Below, in pieces: positions 12,728 to 25,638 of a stretch of DNA of 64,000 nucleotides. How positions within the stretch are numbered: the first letter of the stretch is position 1; each line of letters starts with the position of its first letter. The stretch spans positions 433,199-497,198 of the forward strand of contig NTMA01000020.1 of assembly GCA_002917075.1 (NCBI GenBank). Reading direction: 5' to 3'. A program made the position numbers and the translations under genes. The notes beneath the pieces were generated by a model. The model was not told the origin of the DNA. It saw only the letters and a list, made by a program, of their open reading frames with translations, and did no database searches. The DNA comes from Hawksworthiomyces lignivorus. Its lineage: Eukaryota; Ascomycota; Sordariomycetes; Ophiostomatales; Ophiostomataceae.

Positions 12728-14930
12728 TTACGCCCCTTCCTGAAACGCCGTCTTCAGTCCCTCAAGGTGCTGCTTCTGCTCCGCGGCCAACTTGCCGCCG
12801 TGGACGTCGCTGATGATAGTCAGCACCAGCGAGTAGTTGTTGTACAGGAACCGCTCGCGCTTGCGCCGGTCTCCTCCGCTTCCCCCGCGTCCCTTGCCAC
12901 CGCCGCCACCGCCGAAGCACACCTGGCTGTACCGCGTCAGAAAGGCCTCAACCTCATTGCGCAGCCGCTGCAGACTGGTCACGACGGGCTCGTCGTCGCC
13001 GGCCTCGGTGCTCAGCGCCAGGATGCCGTGCAGCAGCTGGCCAAAGCGTTGCGTGATGACGTGCGGCGCGGCCGACGCGGACGCAGCGCCACCGGGAGCA
13101 GCGCCGCTGCCGGCAGCGAGGCCACCGGCCAGCTGGTGCATGCTCTCGCAGTGGTGGTCCATAATGACCTGGAAGCGCGGCCACAACAACATGTTGGTCG
13201 CGTTGATGTAGCCGTCGACGGCGGGGATCTTGCGCCGCTGTAGCTCGAATGCGGCATGCTGGTTGAGCCGGATGCACAGCAATACGCCCAGGCAGTCGTA
13301 GGTGTCAGCAGTCAGAGTGCGGGTCAGCGTCTGGCCCAGCGCGAATGTGGGCTCGAACGTGTAGTTGAAGTGCTTCGAGATGGTGGCGAAGGACAGGGCC
13401 GGGGCAAAAAAAGATGCCATGAACGTGTACTCGGCAGTGGCGTTGTCGATCAGGGCGAGATTGAAGTGCCGGAACGGCACCTCCAGATAGTGAGTCGCCT
13501 TGTCCTCTTCGGCCATGTATGACGACAAGGCCACCTGGCTGGGGCCCTTTAGGAGATCAATCCGCCGGCCCAAGCTGAAAGCGTCGTGGGGCGGGCCGGA
13601 GATCTTCGCGCTGCTCCGGCGAGAGAGGTGGTCATCGTGACCGAGCACGTCGCCCTTGTCGAGCGTATGCAGCTTTAATTTTTCCAGTGACTTTGCGTAG
13701 CTCGCAAACTGGTTGCTGTAGTACCATCTCATGGTGTTCATATAGGCGAGGCAGATTTCGTCTGCCAGGGTCGCTTGGTGCTTGTGCAGAAACGTGTACA
13801 GATCTCTGAATTTGAGGAAGGTCTGTTGTTGAATGATCTGAGCGTTGATGTGCGGGGATCGCAAGGCTTTGATCTGTGCTACAAGGAAATCTCGTATCCG
13901 TTCAACAGCCTAGCATGGGAAAGAGGGCTGGTTAGCACGATGTGACATGGCATGACGTGGTTGCACAAGGCTTTCTGAAGGGAAACAGAAGACATACCTT
14001 CAGAACAAGCTTGTCCAGCAACGGCAGCAGATCTGCGGCGGCTTTGGTCCGCTGTTGCTGCTGATTTGTGGAACTTCTTAGAGAGGCTGTTCGCTTGTCC
14101 ACTTCTTTGAGACTCTGCACCCATTGCTCGTCGATATGGCCCTCCACGATCTTGTTCACGAGAACTGGTGACACGCTAAGGTCTTCTACTATAGATGACA
14201 GCCCCTTTTCAACTGCTTTGCGGTTTTCGAGCCGCACATTGAGCGCAGTCGACCGGGCCTGCAGGTTTTCTATATCGGCAGACACCACGGCCAGGTCGTT
14301 CCGAAAGCTCGTCAGGTTGGTCTCTACTGAGTTAAGGACTTCGTCGCAGGCACGGATCGACTTGTGCAGCTCCTCGAATTTTATCCGGTCCTCCTCGACT
14401 AGACATGTCTGTTAGCAGGGAGGGGCATGAAAGACTACAAAACGGTAAAGTACATCATACGTACGCTCCTCGGCTGTCCGCGTTGAGTGTAAGCCATCAT
14501 GGCTCTCCAGTCCAGGGCCTTCCCAAGCCAGCTCGCGCAAGGAGAGGCCGCCAAAATCGTAGTCAAGGTCAAGATCCTCGTCTGTTATTGTTGGCACGGC
14601 ATTGGGGTCTGCAGCCTGATCCTCGTCGGCGATGCCAACAACCTTCTCCAGCAGCGCCAGCGCCGCCGCATCGCGCGCCTTGTTCTCCTCCTCAGAATCT
14701 ATAGTCGTAGACTGCTTCAGAGACGAGCCATTCGGCTTCCGAGATGCCAGCAGTGAGGTTGATGAATCGTTGGAGACTAGAGAGAGCGAGGAGCCGCGTG
14801 CGGACCGCTGTGATGTTACGTAAGGGGCTCGGCTGGCACCGGACGTTCTCCGTGGTAGAGGTGATCCTGAACGGCTAGCATTGTTCTGCGGAGATGCCGC
14901 GCCAGAATGGCCCAACCGGTCGAGCCACAT
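12728..14930 (-). CDS. VPS52: GARP complex subunit Vps52
   Basis: Exons 14930-14465, 14398-13998 and 13909-12728 give 682 aa with all phases consistent. The start is taken at MWLDRL, as in related fungi as far as I recall; a methionine 7 codons upstream is also open. A Ser-rich disordered N-terminus (1-100) is followed by an acidic segment, a helical coiled-coil block in exon 2, and a long C-terminal Vps52/Sac2 region containing RSPHINAQIIQQQ and the conserved LHKHQATLADEICLAYMNTM segment. Vps52 is part of the GARP tether that receives endosome-derived vesicles at the trans-Golgi network. A Gly/Ala-rich insertion near residues 565-590 and a Gly-rich stretch near 630 look species-specific. The gene is convergent with the Rab GAP gene and divergent from eIF5A. 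Confidence 0.9.
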
Positions 14931-16530
14931 GGCGAGGTGGTCGACATACAAAGGTCAAGAAAGACGGGAGTAGACAGGAGAGAAGGGAAAAAAGGCACGG
15001 CAGCTATCGGGGCGCAGCAGTCATGCCTGGCGCTCGTCAAAGGGACGGCAGCAAGCACATATAGGAGCGAGCCAGCGCCAAATGAGCTCCTCCGCGATCT
15101 CTATAAGAAAGAATCAGGACGAAGACCCGGGTTTCTAGGAACGAGGTGTGCGTGTTTTGCTTCGTTATATTCTAGTTCTCGCGGATGGCTTAGCCAGAGT
15201 TTAGCGGGTCTAAGAAGCATGTGTCTTTCTCCAACTGCTTGGCAGCTTTCCCTAGGGGATTGGCCCCTGCGCCTGAGCTCAAGTTCCCAGAAACGGCTGT
15301 GGCCGCAGAGCAATTCATGCCGATTACATAACAGGCCCACAGTTTCAGATCCACTTCTCTTGACGTCGGTTTATGTAAGCAGAACAATAATCGTTGATAG
15401 CCATAGGGCCAGGCCAACAGCAGGCCGTTACCAAGAGCCGTCGTGTACTACACCGATTTGACCTGGGACCTACAGCGTACATGCTACTGCATGGTCGTGT
15501 GTGTGCTTATTGTTATGTTTTTCTCGGCTGTCCCTCCTTACTCGTCTTGAAGATGCCCAACGTGGAGCGAGACGCCGACGCTGGAACGCAGTGCTGCATA
15601 ATTCGTCATTCTGCTTGCATACTACTCTCCCTTTATGACTGGACAAAACCTTTGAAAACGCAGCATCTGAGATTCCGCGAACAAAAAAAAAAGAGTTCCT
15701 TTCTATCTGTCTCCCCTCTCTTCGGAATTCGAAGCTTTTGTTGGTTCTACAAGTAGTAAATTTGTGTAGAGTCGCCAGCAACCTCTGCCGTCTCGGGCTT
15801 GAGTCAAGCGTCTCGCTATTGTGATGCAATGTTGGTTGTCTGTCTTGCCTGCTTTGTTCTGTTGGATCAACAAGATCGAGCCATTGCAGAGACCAGACCA
15901 ATTGTAGCACCACTATAGGGATGAGTTTCTGTATCCTTTTGCCATTGACAAGCGTATTCCGTAGCATATACTGAATTATTTCGTCACCCAAGCCTGCCTA
16001 GGGACCCTGCGTACATATGCATATTGTCGTCCTCATTGGTACCTCTCTTTGTCTGCAACTTTCTTTTTTTTTTCCCTCTTTTTTTTTTAACTTCTTTCAC
16101 TGTCCTTTTTTTTAATGGAAGGTCCAAACTGCGGTCGTCTCTAAGCTGCGGTTGCCGGACTTTGCATTGCTCTTGCCTCCCCACCCTATGTATACAGTAG
16201 TACGCTTAGGCTTAGACGGGTGAAGGCGAGAAAAAAATTATAAAATAATACAAACCCACACAAATCCGCCTTCACCCCGCCCCTCTTCTGAAAATTCCCT
16301 GGCTACTCATTCGCTCTTTCCCCTCCACCACTCTCTGTGTTTTCCTCATTGTCTTTCCGTTCCTCCCTCCGTTCTCTCTCTCCCCGTTAATATTTTTTTT
16401 CTTTTCCTCCTGTGAATTGAGAGACTATTTTGGTACAAACACAATTTTTTTTCTTCCTCTTCCCACCTTCGCCATCTTCACTCTTCTTTTCTTCGCCAGT
16501 TTATAGCCTGTTCTTTCTCAATCTCTCAAA
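14931..16530. promoter_or_regulatory. Divergent promoter region, VPS52/eIF5A
   Basis: About 1.6 kb between two start codons. The eIF5A side, about 16260-16500, is strongly pyrimidine-rich with TC blocks, usual in promoters and leaders of highly expressed ascomycete genes. Nothing coding is supported. Confidence 0.55.
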
Positions 16531-17710
16531 ATGGCTGACGACTCCCAGGTAAGACCTTAAATTTTAATTTCTCGTGAGCATGCTACGGCCGAAAGAGGGC
16601 AAAGTCAAGTAAAGAAGCAAAGGCAAAAAAAAAAAGGAAAATGCATCACCCCGCAATCGCGAAAACACAACGGAAATCCCCCACGACCTCACAACCGCGG
16701 CGTATGCCCTCAACAACTCTCGCACAACTCTCGCTGTGCTCTCCGGTTGCTGCATTTTGCCGTTCTTTTGCACCGTATTTGGCCATGGGTTGAACGTGGA
16801 CATGTGCTTGCTGTATACTTCTGCTGCTGCAGCCTTCCGTTCTCAAAGCCTTGCCGCGAACAACGAGGTCGCCTGCCAACCGCTCGCATGTTCCCTTTGC
16901 CTTGTCCAAACCTCCCTTGCTTGCGGCGCACTATGAAACGCCTCGCTTTTCGCTTCTTTGTCCTCTGACGCGCATATGGCTCTCCTCGATTTTTTTTTTT
17001 GGTCCTTTATCTGCATATCACTAGCAGCTTTCATATGCTGATATTTTCCCTACTATAGCATGAGCACACCTTCGACTCGGCTGACGCCGGTGCGTCTACC
17101 ACTTTCCCCATGCAGTGCTCCGCCCTGAGAAAGAACGGTTTCGTCGTCATCAAGGGCCGCCCCTGCAAGATCGTGGACATGTCGACCTCTAAGACTGGCA
17201 AGCACGGTCACGCTAAGGTCCATCTTGTTGCCCTTGACATCTTCACTGGCAAGAAGCTTGAGGATCTCTGCCCGTCCACCCACAACATGGATGTCCCCAA
17301 CGTGACTCGCCGCGAGTACCAGCTTGTAAGAACCTTTTCTTTTGTTTGATTTCCTCAGCAATATGCGAGTGCTGATGTTTTCGGTTTTCAGCTCGACATC
17401 TCGGACGATGGTTTCCTCTCCCTGATGAACGACGACGGTGACACCAAGGATGATGTGAAGATGCCCGATGGTGAGATTGGTGAGAAGATCAACAAGCTCT
17501 TCAAGGTTGAGGAGAAGGACACTAGTGAGTTCCCCTTTCCATCGTCATGTTTGACCGTTTTGTGCGCGCGTGTGTGCGTATGCGCATGATCGCTCGCAGT
17601 TGGTCATGTCTGAGACATCATTACTAACGCAGAGACACATAGACGTTGTCATTCTCACTGCCATGGGTGAGGAGGCCGCCGTTGAGGCCAAGGAGGCTCC
17701 CCGCCAGTAG
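16531..17710 (+). CDS. Translation factor eIF5A
   Basis: Exons 16531-16548, 17059-17325, 17392-17524 and 17643-17710 give 161 aa. The sequence is nearly canonical: [24 protein letters not shown], then [14 protein letters not shown] in which K54 is the lysine converted to hypusine by deoxyhypusine synthase and hydroxylase. An SH3-like N-terminal domain is followed by an OB-fold C-terminal domain. Hypusinated eIF5A binds the ribosomal E site and relieves stalling at poly-proline and other difficult motifs, and aids termination. The first exon holds only six codons and is followed by a 510-nt intron, far longer than any other intron in the window; a long first intron of this kind often affects expression. 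A clear TTACTAAC branch site lies near the end of the last intron. Confidence 0.98.
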
Positions 17711-18555
17711 ACGAAAAGTTTTTGTTTACATTTTGCTATTTTCAACCCTGTTGTGTCGTTATTGTATCATCGTTGCTTGTGGCTGGAACGTGTCTATTCT
17801 GAAAGACACCTTGCCTCGGCAATATAACAGTCTCTGTTCTGGCTTCAGTCTAGCAAGCAGGCGAGGCCCCTGGGGGCGTTGTTTTCTGGTGGAATAGGAA
17901 ACTAGAGGAGGACATTGCGGCATATGTGACAGCATCGTGTCTATTGTTTCTTCTGCTTGATTCCCGTCTTGACTTCACGACAGATGTATACTTCTGCTCA
18001 TTCTCAGACAATGCCTTGTTAAAGGCAAAATGAAGTATATTTACAGCGGAAACTACAAGGCTTTCACTGTATCCAGAGCTGCGAGTATCAAATGCAAATT
18101 GTGCAAGTCGTAAGATGTAAAGTGAATGTAGTGTGTCCCAATTATACGTTGATCAAAGACGTTTTGTGTGGAATTAACTGGGCCACTGTGCTCCACCCAG
18201 AATTCTATTTGGGTGTTAGCAGATTTTTTGTTGGTGGCTGTAGGAACCGTTAACAGCTTGAAAGTCTTAACAGCCTACCCCAACGTTCGCCTTTCATGCC
18301 ATATACTTTTTCCTTTTTTTGTTTATCTTTAATTTTCATCTAAATACCTTCCTAAGTCCTCTCTGAGACATTGACATGCGTGTCTGACGTTTTTTATTAA
18401 GTCTGATCAAACAATATGTTGGTGAACTGCTTATTGACGGCTTGTCGACGAGGTGTCCCTTTGCACGTTTGATGTGGGCGGCTGAGCGCCGCAAAAGCTG
18501 CCGCGATAATCTTCTATCTCCTGTGACCTGATTTATTCGGCCCTTTAGGTGTACA
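17711..18555. other. eIF5A 3' region and RRN7 upstream region
   Basis: 845 bp of AT-rich sequence with no supportable ORF; it carries the eIF5A 3' end and the RRN7 promoter. Confidence 0.5.
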
Positions 18556-21014
18556 ATGGATCTCGCTAAGGGCCGTCGTGTCCTGCATCGCTTCCGCGAT
18601 GGCGAGTCGTGCGACGAGTGCAACGCACGGCGGTGGTATGCCGACAGCGGCTTTCGCTACTGCGAACATGGTCATCGAATTGAGGTGTGCACAGCCTCTA
18701 TGCTATGAAATGATTTTCTGCAATTCTCTTCACGCTGACAGCCTCCCTCGTTTCCTTAGTCCTACGTCTCCTTTGACCACGAAGACGAGGACAACTTTGG
18801 CGGCGGCGGCCATGTCGCCAGGCGGCAGAAAGCGGTCCGCGAGCGCGAGACCCGCCACCTGTCCGGCACCGACGCGCGCGAGCTGTACCTCGAGTGCCTG
18901 CAGCTGCTGCTGCGCAAGCAGCTCGCCTGGCTGCAGCAGCGGCAGCGGGACCACCTCGCGGCGGGAGATGGCTACGGCAGCGGCGGCCCCGCTGGCCCTG
19001 GCGGCTCGGCGGCGTCCGTCGTGCTGCCCCCCGACACGGCGCTCGAGTCTGTGGTCCGCGACCTGTGGGACCTGCGCGTGCGCTATTTCCACGGCTTGAC
19101 GGTGACAGCGCTGGCGGCCCACGACTCGCGGAGCCAGACGCGCAGCCGCAGCCGCAGCCAAGGGACCGGCAGTGCTAGTAGCAGTGGCGGCGCTGGCGGC
19201 GGAGGTGGCAGCAGCTCGGCGCCGTCGGGTAGCGATTCCGAGGGACGGACGGTCTACAGCTCGCAGCCGGAGACAACCGACGGCGAAGGCAGCACTTCCG
19301 GCGGCGGCGGTGGCGCGAAGCGCCGGTCGCGAAAGCCGAAATCGCGGGCCGCCCGCAGCTGGCGATCCAAGGCTGACGAGCGCTGGAATTTACCGGCGGT
19401 GATCGAGACCCTGGCCATGTGCTACCTGGGCGGCGTTCTCCTGCGGCTGCCGTACCGCATCGGCGACTTTTTCCGCTGGGCCAAGAACAACCAGATTCCC
19501 TATCTGGGAGCCGTATGTCCCTTGCCACGCGCATCCAATCCAGTGAATAATTGTGATGTACGTCTTCTTACTCCTACTAGATACAGTATATTCCCAAACC
19601 CATGTTGGATCGGCTGCCTCCCGGCTACCAAACGGCCTTGAAAACGAATCGGATCGCCTTCGCAGGAGGCGAGCTGCACCAAGCCGTCCTCGACCTAGTC
19701 CGGGGCTACAACATCAACAATGAACTGCGGTTCCCTGGGCTCAACGTACCACCAATCTTGTGGAGGTGGATACGAGAGCTAGGTCTCCCTAGTACGGTCT
19801 TTCCTATCTATGACGTGTTCGGCTACAGCTTGCCTCGACATACAAGGACTAACTAGGAAGCAGTTGATATTTACGTTGGCGTCTTGGAGCTGACTCGACT
19901 ATCCCAAGAGTCGTTTTGTTATCCGTTGGACCAGACTAGGATCTTCTGGCTGGACTACCCTGATATATTTCTCCTGTCGACCATTGTCTTCACTACAAAG
20001 CTTCTGTACCCTTTCACTGCCTCGGCCAATTCTGCGAGAGGGGAGAGCCGCTATAAATTTGAAGAAGACAGCGAAGAGGACGAGAACGACGATGTGAATC
20101 AAGCCACACACGTGGATATAGATCTACCTACCGTCCGTATGGATTGGAAGAAGTGGCAGACCATAGTTGCTGGAACAACGCAGGAATCGCGAGTACAGGC
20201 AGAGAAGCTCAACCCACGAGATCTTGCGAAGCTGCGCGCCAAGGACATATGGGCCTTGACTGGAGCACAGATCGACGACTACCTAGATTGGTACCAGACG
20301 ACATGCATCAAAGAGAAAGAAGGTCAGTTTCCGAAAAAGAGAAGACAGGTCTGAGTGGACTTAGCAAACTAATCACAGTCTTTCATTGAAGATCCGCGCC
20401 ACATGCTGCGACTGTTTCCTCTGCGAGCGCCAGGCACAGGGCCACAAGTTTTAGAAGAATCAGAGGAAAGGATCAATGCGCGCTACCGCCGCATCCAACA
20501 AGCCTGCCTTGAGCCAGTAGACAAGGGAGAGGATGGGGTACCACAAAAGAAGGCACGAAAACGGCCAGCTACTGGAGAGGCCTCAAATTCCTTGCCATGG
20601 CGCTTGAGCCACATACATCACTATTCTCTTGACCACTATCGCAAGGAAGAGGAATTACCAGACACTGCGCATTCTTTCTATAGCAAAGCAGGTGAGGGCA
20701 GATACAAGTCCCATTTCATACAAACTTGTGTCAATGCTGACCCTTTTTTGATAGCCGAACTTGGGGGTATTACGGTCACTATCTTGGTTCGCGAAGTTTA
20801 CAGGCTAGAGAACCGTTGGAAGGCTTGGAATGAAGCCAAGGATGAAGCTGAGGTGGTGGAACATGAAGAGGATGAAGTAGAAAGTGCTGCCTATGAAAAG
20901 GCAGAAGAGCAAGAGGAAGAGAGTATAAGAGAAGCGGCAGAAGAACAATATTCATACATGTCTAGCAGTCCTCCTGGTTCGGCCTTTATCAAAGAGGAAT
21001 ACATGTCACCATGA
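18556..21014 (+). CDS. RRN7: RNA polymerase I initiation factor Rrn7
   Basis: Six exons: 18556-18684, 18760-19512, 19581-19814, 19857-20322, 20392-20691 and 20755-21014, giving 713 aa in consistent phase. Exon 1 encodes the N-terminal zinc ribbon on its own (C19, C22, C36, H38 or H40). A B-reader/linker-like segment, a long Ser/Gly/Arg low-complexity insert (about residues 195-255), and cyclin-like regions follow (RWNLPAVIETLAMCYLGGVLLRLPY, then YIPKPMLDRLP). The C-terminus is Glu-rich. Rrn7 (TAF1B in animals) is the TFIIB-like subunit of the core factor that loads RNA polymerase I on rDNA promoters in the nucleolus. The third intron is only 42 nt and its acceptor lies very close to a CTAAC, so that junction is less certain than the others. 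Confidence 0.9.
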
Positions 21015-21399
21015 CCGATTTGCCGATAGCTAGCTGCAAAGCCTAGGGAGAGTCCTACAAACATAGGAGCTACATACTGTACATAGGAGCTGCAAAGATT
21101 GCGACGGTCCTAGCTTTGGAAGAGAAGGAGATGTACCAATGTACATATTTTCACGTGATAGGGTTTTTTTTCTCCTTTCTAATTCACATTTGGGGCTTAT
21201 TACATAACACGCCAACGCTCTTCTTCGGCAAGCGGGGCGAAATTTTTCCACCCTAGTTTTTCCCTGCACTTTTTCCGAGATTTTTGGTGTGTCCCGCACC
21301 ACAATTTTGTATAGGGTGTGACTTTTCCTGCCTTTTTTGTTCTCTTTTCCAATTTTACCTACGACATCACCACATACACACTTCACGACTATCGCCAAG
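21015..21399 (+). promoter_or_regulatory. Ubiquitin-L40 promoter and leader
   Basis: Contains a palindromic TCACGTGA at 21151-21158 directly followed by TAGGGTT (21159-21165), a CCCTA at 21251-21255, and TAGGG with TGTGACTT at 21312-21324. TAGGG/CCCTA resembles Tbf1-type elements and TGTGACTT matches 7 of 8 bases of the fission-yeast HomolD box, both known from ribosomal-protein promoters. These are sequence matches only; binding is inferred. Confidence 0.4.
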
Positions 21400-22126
<727 letters not shown>

Positions 22127-22891
22127 GCGGATCGCCCCCCTTGTATTTGTGTTGGGAGGATGGGAGGGTCGGTGTCGTTGGAAAACGACGCAGGTGCAGC
22201 GGAAGGACGAAAAAGGGACCTTGCGGAGGTTACGGCGTCATTTTTGTGGTTTATCACACATGCAATTTTTTTTTCATATGATTATTATAACATGAAAAAA
22301 AGAAATAAAATCAGTCAAAAGAAAGATGAGTTCGGCTCTTGCGACAAGTGCGATGAGCCGCCACAAATGCGTAAGGAATAGATGTGATTCTCACTGCCAC
22401 CAATAGAAATGAGCATGCGCATATTCTGCGAGCTGCGTAATGCTGCTGCTACGGCTCTATGCTCTGTACACGACGTCGTAGTTTTCGATTGCGCGTGAAA
22501 TTTAGGTGCAATGCCAGATTGAGTACTTTAGTAGCAGAATGAGGAATTGAATGCCTTCCAGCAGCCAAGTTTGCTGTGTGGAAAATAATAGGCTTAGCTG
22601 TCTACGGGCCGTCAAGTTGGGATTGCCAGCTGGTAAAACGAAATGTGGCCCAAGCTCCACGTGCGCAACGCGACGTCTCCTTTCCTTAAATGGGGACCTA
22701 GCGAGATACGCAATCTACTTTACAGGGTGTCATTCCTCTGAAGTGACCTCGACACGACATATTAGTTCGGCCGCCTGCGAACGCGCATAACTACTTCATC
22801 GACACAAAACAAACGTCAACACTAAGACGCCCACGAAGTCTATAATATCCGATCGAACCAGGCCTGAGAAGACATAACTCAGGGTTTCATA
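22127..22891. other. Spacer, ubiquitin-L40 to Yip1-domain gene
   Basis: 765 bp without a supportable gene; it contains the L40 3' end and the promoter of the next gene on the same strand. Confidence 0.5.
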
Positions 22892-23960
22892 ATGGCGGGA
22901 GCAGGTTATGATGCCGTCGTTGACGTCGACGATGAGGTGCGTTATATATGCTGCTGCGGTGGTTTTGGTCTCTGACTTCACTTCGAACTTGCTAACCTCG
23001 TATCCCTTTTTCTTGCCACTTCCTGTAGGGGGATTTGGGACACACCGATCTGGACGATCTCGAATTCCATAACTCCAACTTCGCCGACTCTACACGACAG
23101 GGCGGCCGCAAAGGCGGCAGCGGCGGCGGCGGCCTGCCGCTGCCAGCAACAGCTTCCAACGGTGGCGGTAGCAGTGGCGGCGCAGGTAGCAAGCGGTTTC
23201 TCTGGACAATGTCCTTCTATGCCCAGTTTTTTGACGTGGACACATCCTCGGTGCTGTCGCGGTGCTGGGCTGCTCTCTATCCACGGGCGAACTTCCTCGA
23301 CGTGCTCGAGGGCAACCCAGACCTGTACGGGCCGCTCTGGATTGCAACAACTGTTGTATTTATCCTCTTCCTGAGCGGAACGATCAGCCAGTACTTGGCA
23401 AACACGACAGGAGAGCCGTTTGCGTACGATTTTACGCTGCTGAGCGGTGAGTTCCCACCTCTTCCCCTTTTCCTGCAAGATGGGGCTGTTTCGTTTACTG
23501 ACTTGAATTTTCAAATGCAGGCGCTGCCGGACTGATCTACGGTTACACCCTCGTCATCCCGATGATCCTCTTTGCCGCCCTCCGGTACTTCGGCTCAGAG
23601 TCCGCCAACCTGCTCGAGTGCTGGGCCCTCTACGGCTACGGCAACCTGATCTGGATTCCTGTTGCGCTGATCGGCTGGTCGCACATCGACATCCTGAACT
23701 GGGTGTTTGTCGCTGTCGGCTGCGGTATGTCGACCATGTTCCTGCTACGCAACTTGTACCCGGTCTTGTCGGCCACGGACCGGCAGACGAGCAAGATGCT
23801 GCTGATTATCGTCGTGGTACTGCACCTGGGTTTGGCCGTGACGATCAAGTTCCTGTTCTTTGCACATCATAGCCCCGTGGTTAAGAGCCCGCCTTCTGGC
23901 GGCTCGGGTGGCGCTGGCGACGGCGCAGGTGGTGACGCACCGCCGCCTTCCATGTGGTGA
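22892..23960 (+). CDS. Yip1-domain Golgi membrane protein
   Basis: Exons 22892-22936, 23029-23446 and 23521-23960 give 300 aa in consistent phase. The acidic N-terminus (MAGAGYDAVVDVDDE...) and a Gly/Ser-rich linker lead to the conserved segment FYAQFFDVDTSSVLSRC. Five hydrophobic spans follow, the first at about 118-139, then blocks beginning GLIYGYTLVIPM, LYGYGNLIWIPV, LNWVFVAVGCGM and MLLIIVVVLHLG. This is the layout of the Yip1/YIPF family, closest by eye to YIPF1/2 and yeast Yip5. Such proteins sit in Golgi membranes with a cytosolic N-terminus and bind prenylated Rab GTPases. The tail is Gly/Ala/Pro-rich. It converges on the rhodanese gene, with 415 bp between stop codons. Confidence 0.85.
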
Positions 23961-24375
23961 TTTTGATCAGCTGCAAGAGTGCGACATTATGGCTCGGAAG
24001 TAAGAGATGTGCGGGGCGTGTATTATCTCATGACACATCTTTTCGTGAGGCAAGAGCGTGTATTGTTTTAGCCCCGTTTACTTAATCTTTTTGGTGGTGA
24101 CACATTATATTGTCGGGATACAGGAAGCAAACGGAAAGCCAAGGCTAGCAGGAGAAACAAAGCTCCTCCCCAGTCAGCTTATGAGGGTACATGCTGGAAA
24201 GCATGCTGTAAGATATACTTATGATAGAAATTTGGCAGTTTTTCTTGTTCTTTTCACGCACACGCGCTTTCTATATGAAAACTTCTAATGTTTTGTGTCT
24301 ATATGTCCTGATATTGTTCAAGCTGTGTAGCTTAACAAAGCTTAACCAAGTAAACTACACCTCTGTCCTTCGTCT

Positions 24376-25212
24376 TCACCGCTCGACTGCGCCGCCCTTG
24401 CCGGACCAATCAAGCCAGCTACCCGGGTACTCGCCAACGTTAGTCCACCCGGCGTCCTTAGCCAGTCCAGCCGCAGCCCGGCTACGCACCCCAGCCTTGC
24501 AGTAGAAGACAACCTCGGTGTCGGGGCTGGGACGAGAGAAGCCGAAGCGGTTCTCGAACTCTTCTTCGGGCAAGAAGAAGCTGTCCGGCGCGGATGTGAC
24601 GGGGATGTTGATGGCGCCTGGGATGTAGCCGGTGTCCTTAAGCTCAGCGGGTTCACGGACGTCTGCAAAGTTTTTTGTGTCCGAGTCATTAGCACTCTCA
24701 AGCGGCCAAAGATAAGTCTCGGCTCCTAGGCGCAAGAGACGGGGCGATGAGGGAGGCAAGGGGCAACCCTACCAACAATGACTACAGGCGAATCGGATGC
24801 TTTTGTGAGTTTTTGGATCTGTCGTCTCTCGGTCAGCCTATGTAAATGAGTACCGTTAGTTCTATCCCTCTTTTCTATCTTGGCTTACATCTTCAAACGA
24901 CCAGATCTTGCTCTCCGGCGGCGGTACCGAAGACGAGGAGTAGGCCGCGCGCTGAAACAGGGCGGCTGACCGAGTCACCGGCAGACTAGCTGCGCTAACA
25001 CGGCCAGAAGAGAAGTGAGCAGATGCCGGTGCCAATTGGCCGCAGCTGGGGGCCGTCCCTGCTGCCGTTGCTACGGTCCGCGCAACAGCAGCCGTGCCAT
25101 GCCGGCGAGAGGAGGCGCGGAGAGATGCGAGGGTGGGGGAAGAAGGCTTTGCGGCTGTCCGCAGGAGAGTCGCGATGGCCTGTGCAGCCGGTCTGCTCGT
25201 AGTAAGAGACAT
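24376..25212 (-). CDS. Rhodanese-domain protein, probably mitochondrial
   Basis: Exons 25212-24889, 24818-24773 and 24662-24376 give 218 aa. The middle exon is only 46 nt. The first ~105 residues are rich in Ala, Ser and Arg with almost no acids, as in a mitochondrial presequence. The rhodanese fold starts at about 106; it contains DVREPAELKDTGYIPGAINIP and the active-site loop CKAGVRS with C178 as the expected sulfur-carrying cysteine. The family moves sulfane sulfur from thiosulfate or persulfides to acceptors such as cyanide or glutathione. A single rhodanese domain of this type resembles yeast Rdl1/Rdl2. An in-frame upstream methionine at 25290 would add 26 residues, but the MSLTTSRPAAQA start gives the more typical presequence. 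Confidence 0.85.
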
Positions 25213-25638
25213 TTTAGAGGAGCCAGGTAAAATGTTTAAGAGACAAAAAGAGGAAGAGATCGAAATACTGTAGTTGGTTGTTCTCGCCATAAACTCGGCA
25301 ATTATTCATAAACGATTCAGCTAGCTCCCCCTCTTTCGCCAGCCAAAGCCGGAGCTAAGCTTACGCTCTACTAAAACCCAGCTAAACCCCCGCTGATGTC
25401 AGCGATAGCTGTCACCGCTGCTTCAAGCCAGTCAAAGATATAGAACTCAATAATTAACGCTTTGCAATATACATATAAATTTAATGCTGGATGGTTTTGT
25501 ATGAAGAAGTTTGTTTGTTTCGGGTGAGTATCTTTGCGTATCTTTCCATGCAATCTTTATATATATATTTTCAACGGGTGTTGGGTACCAAGATCAAAAA
25601 GCATTCGACAGCCGCCATCAATTCTCGCCTTCACTCCT

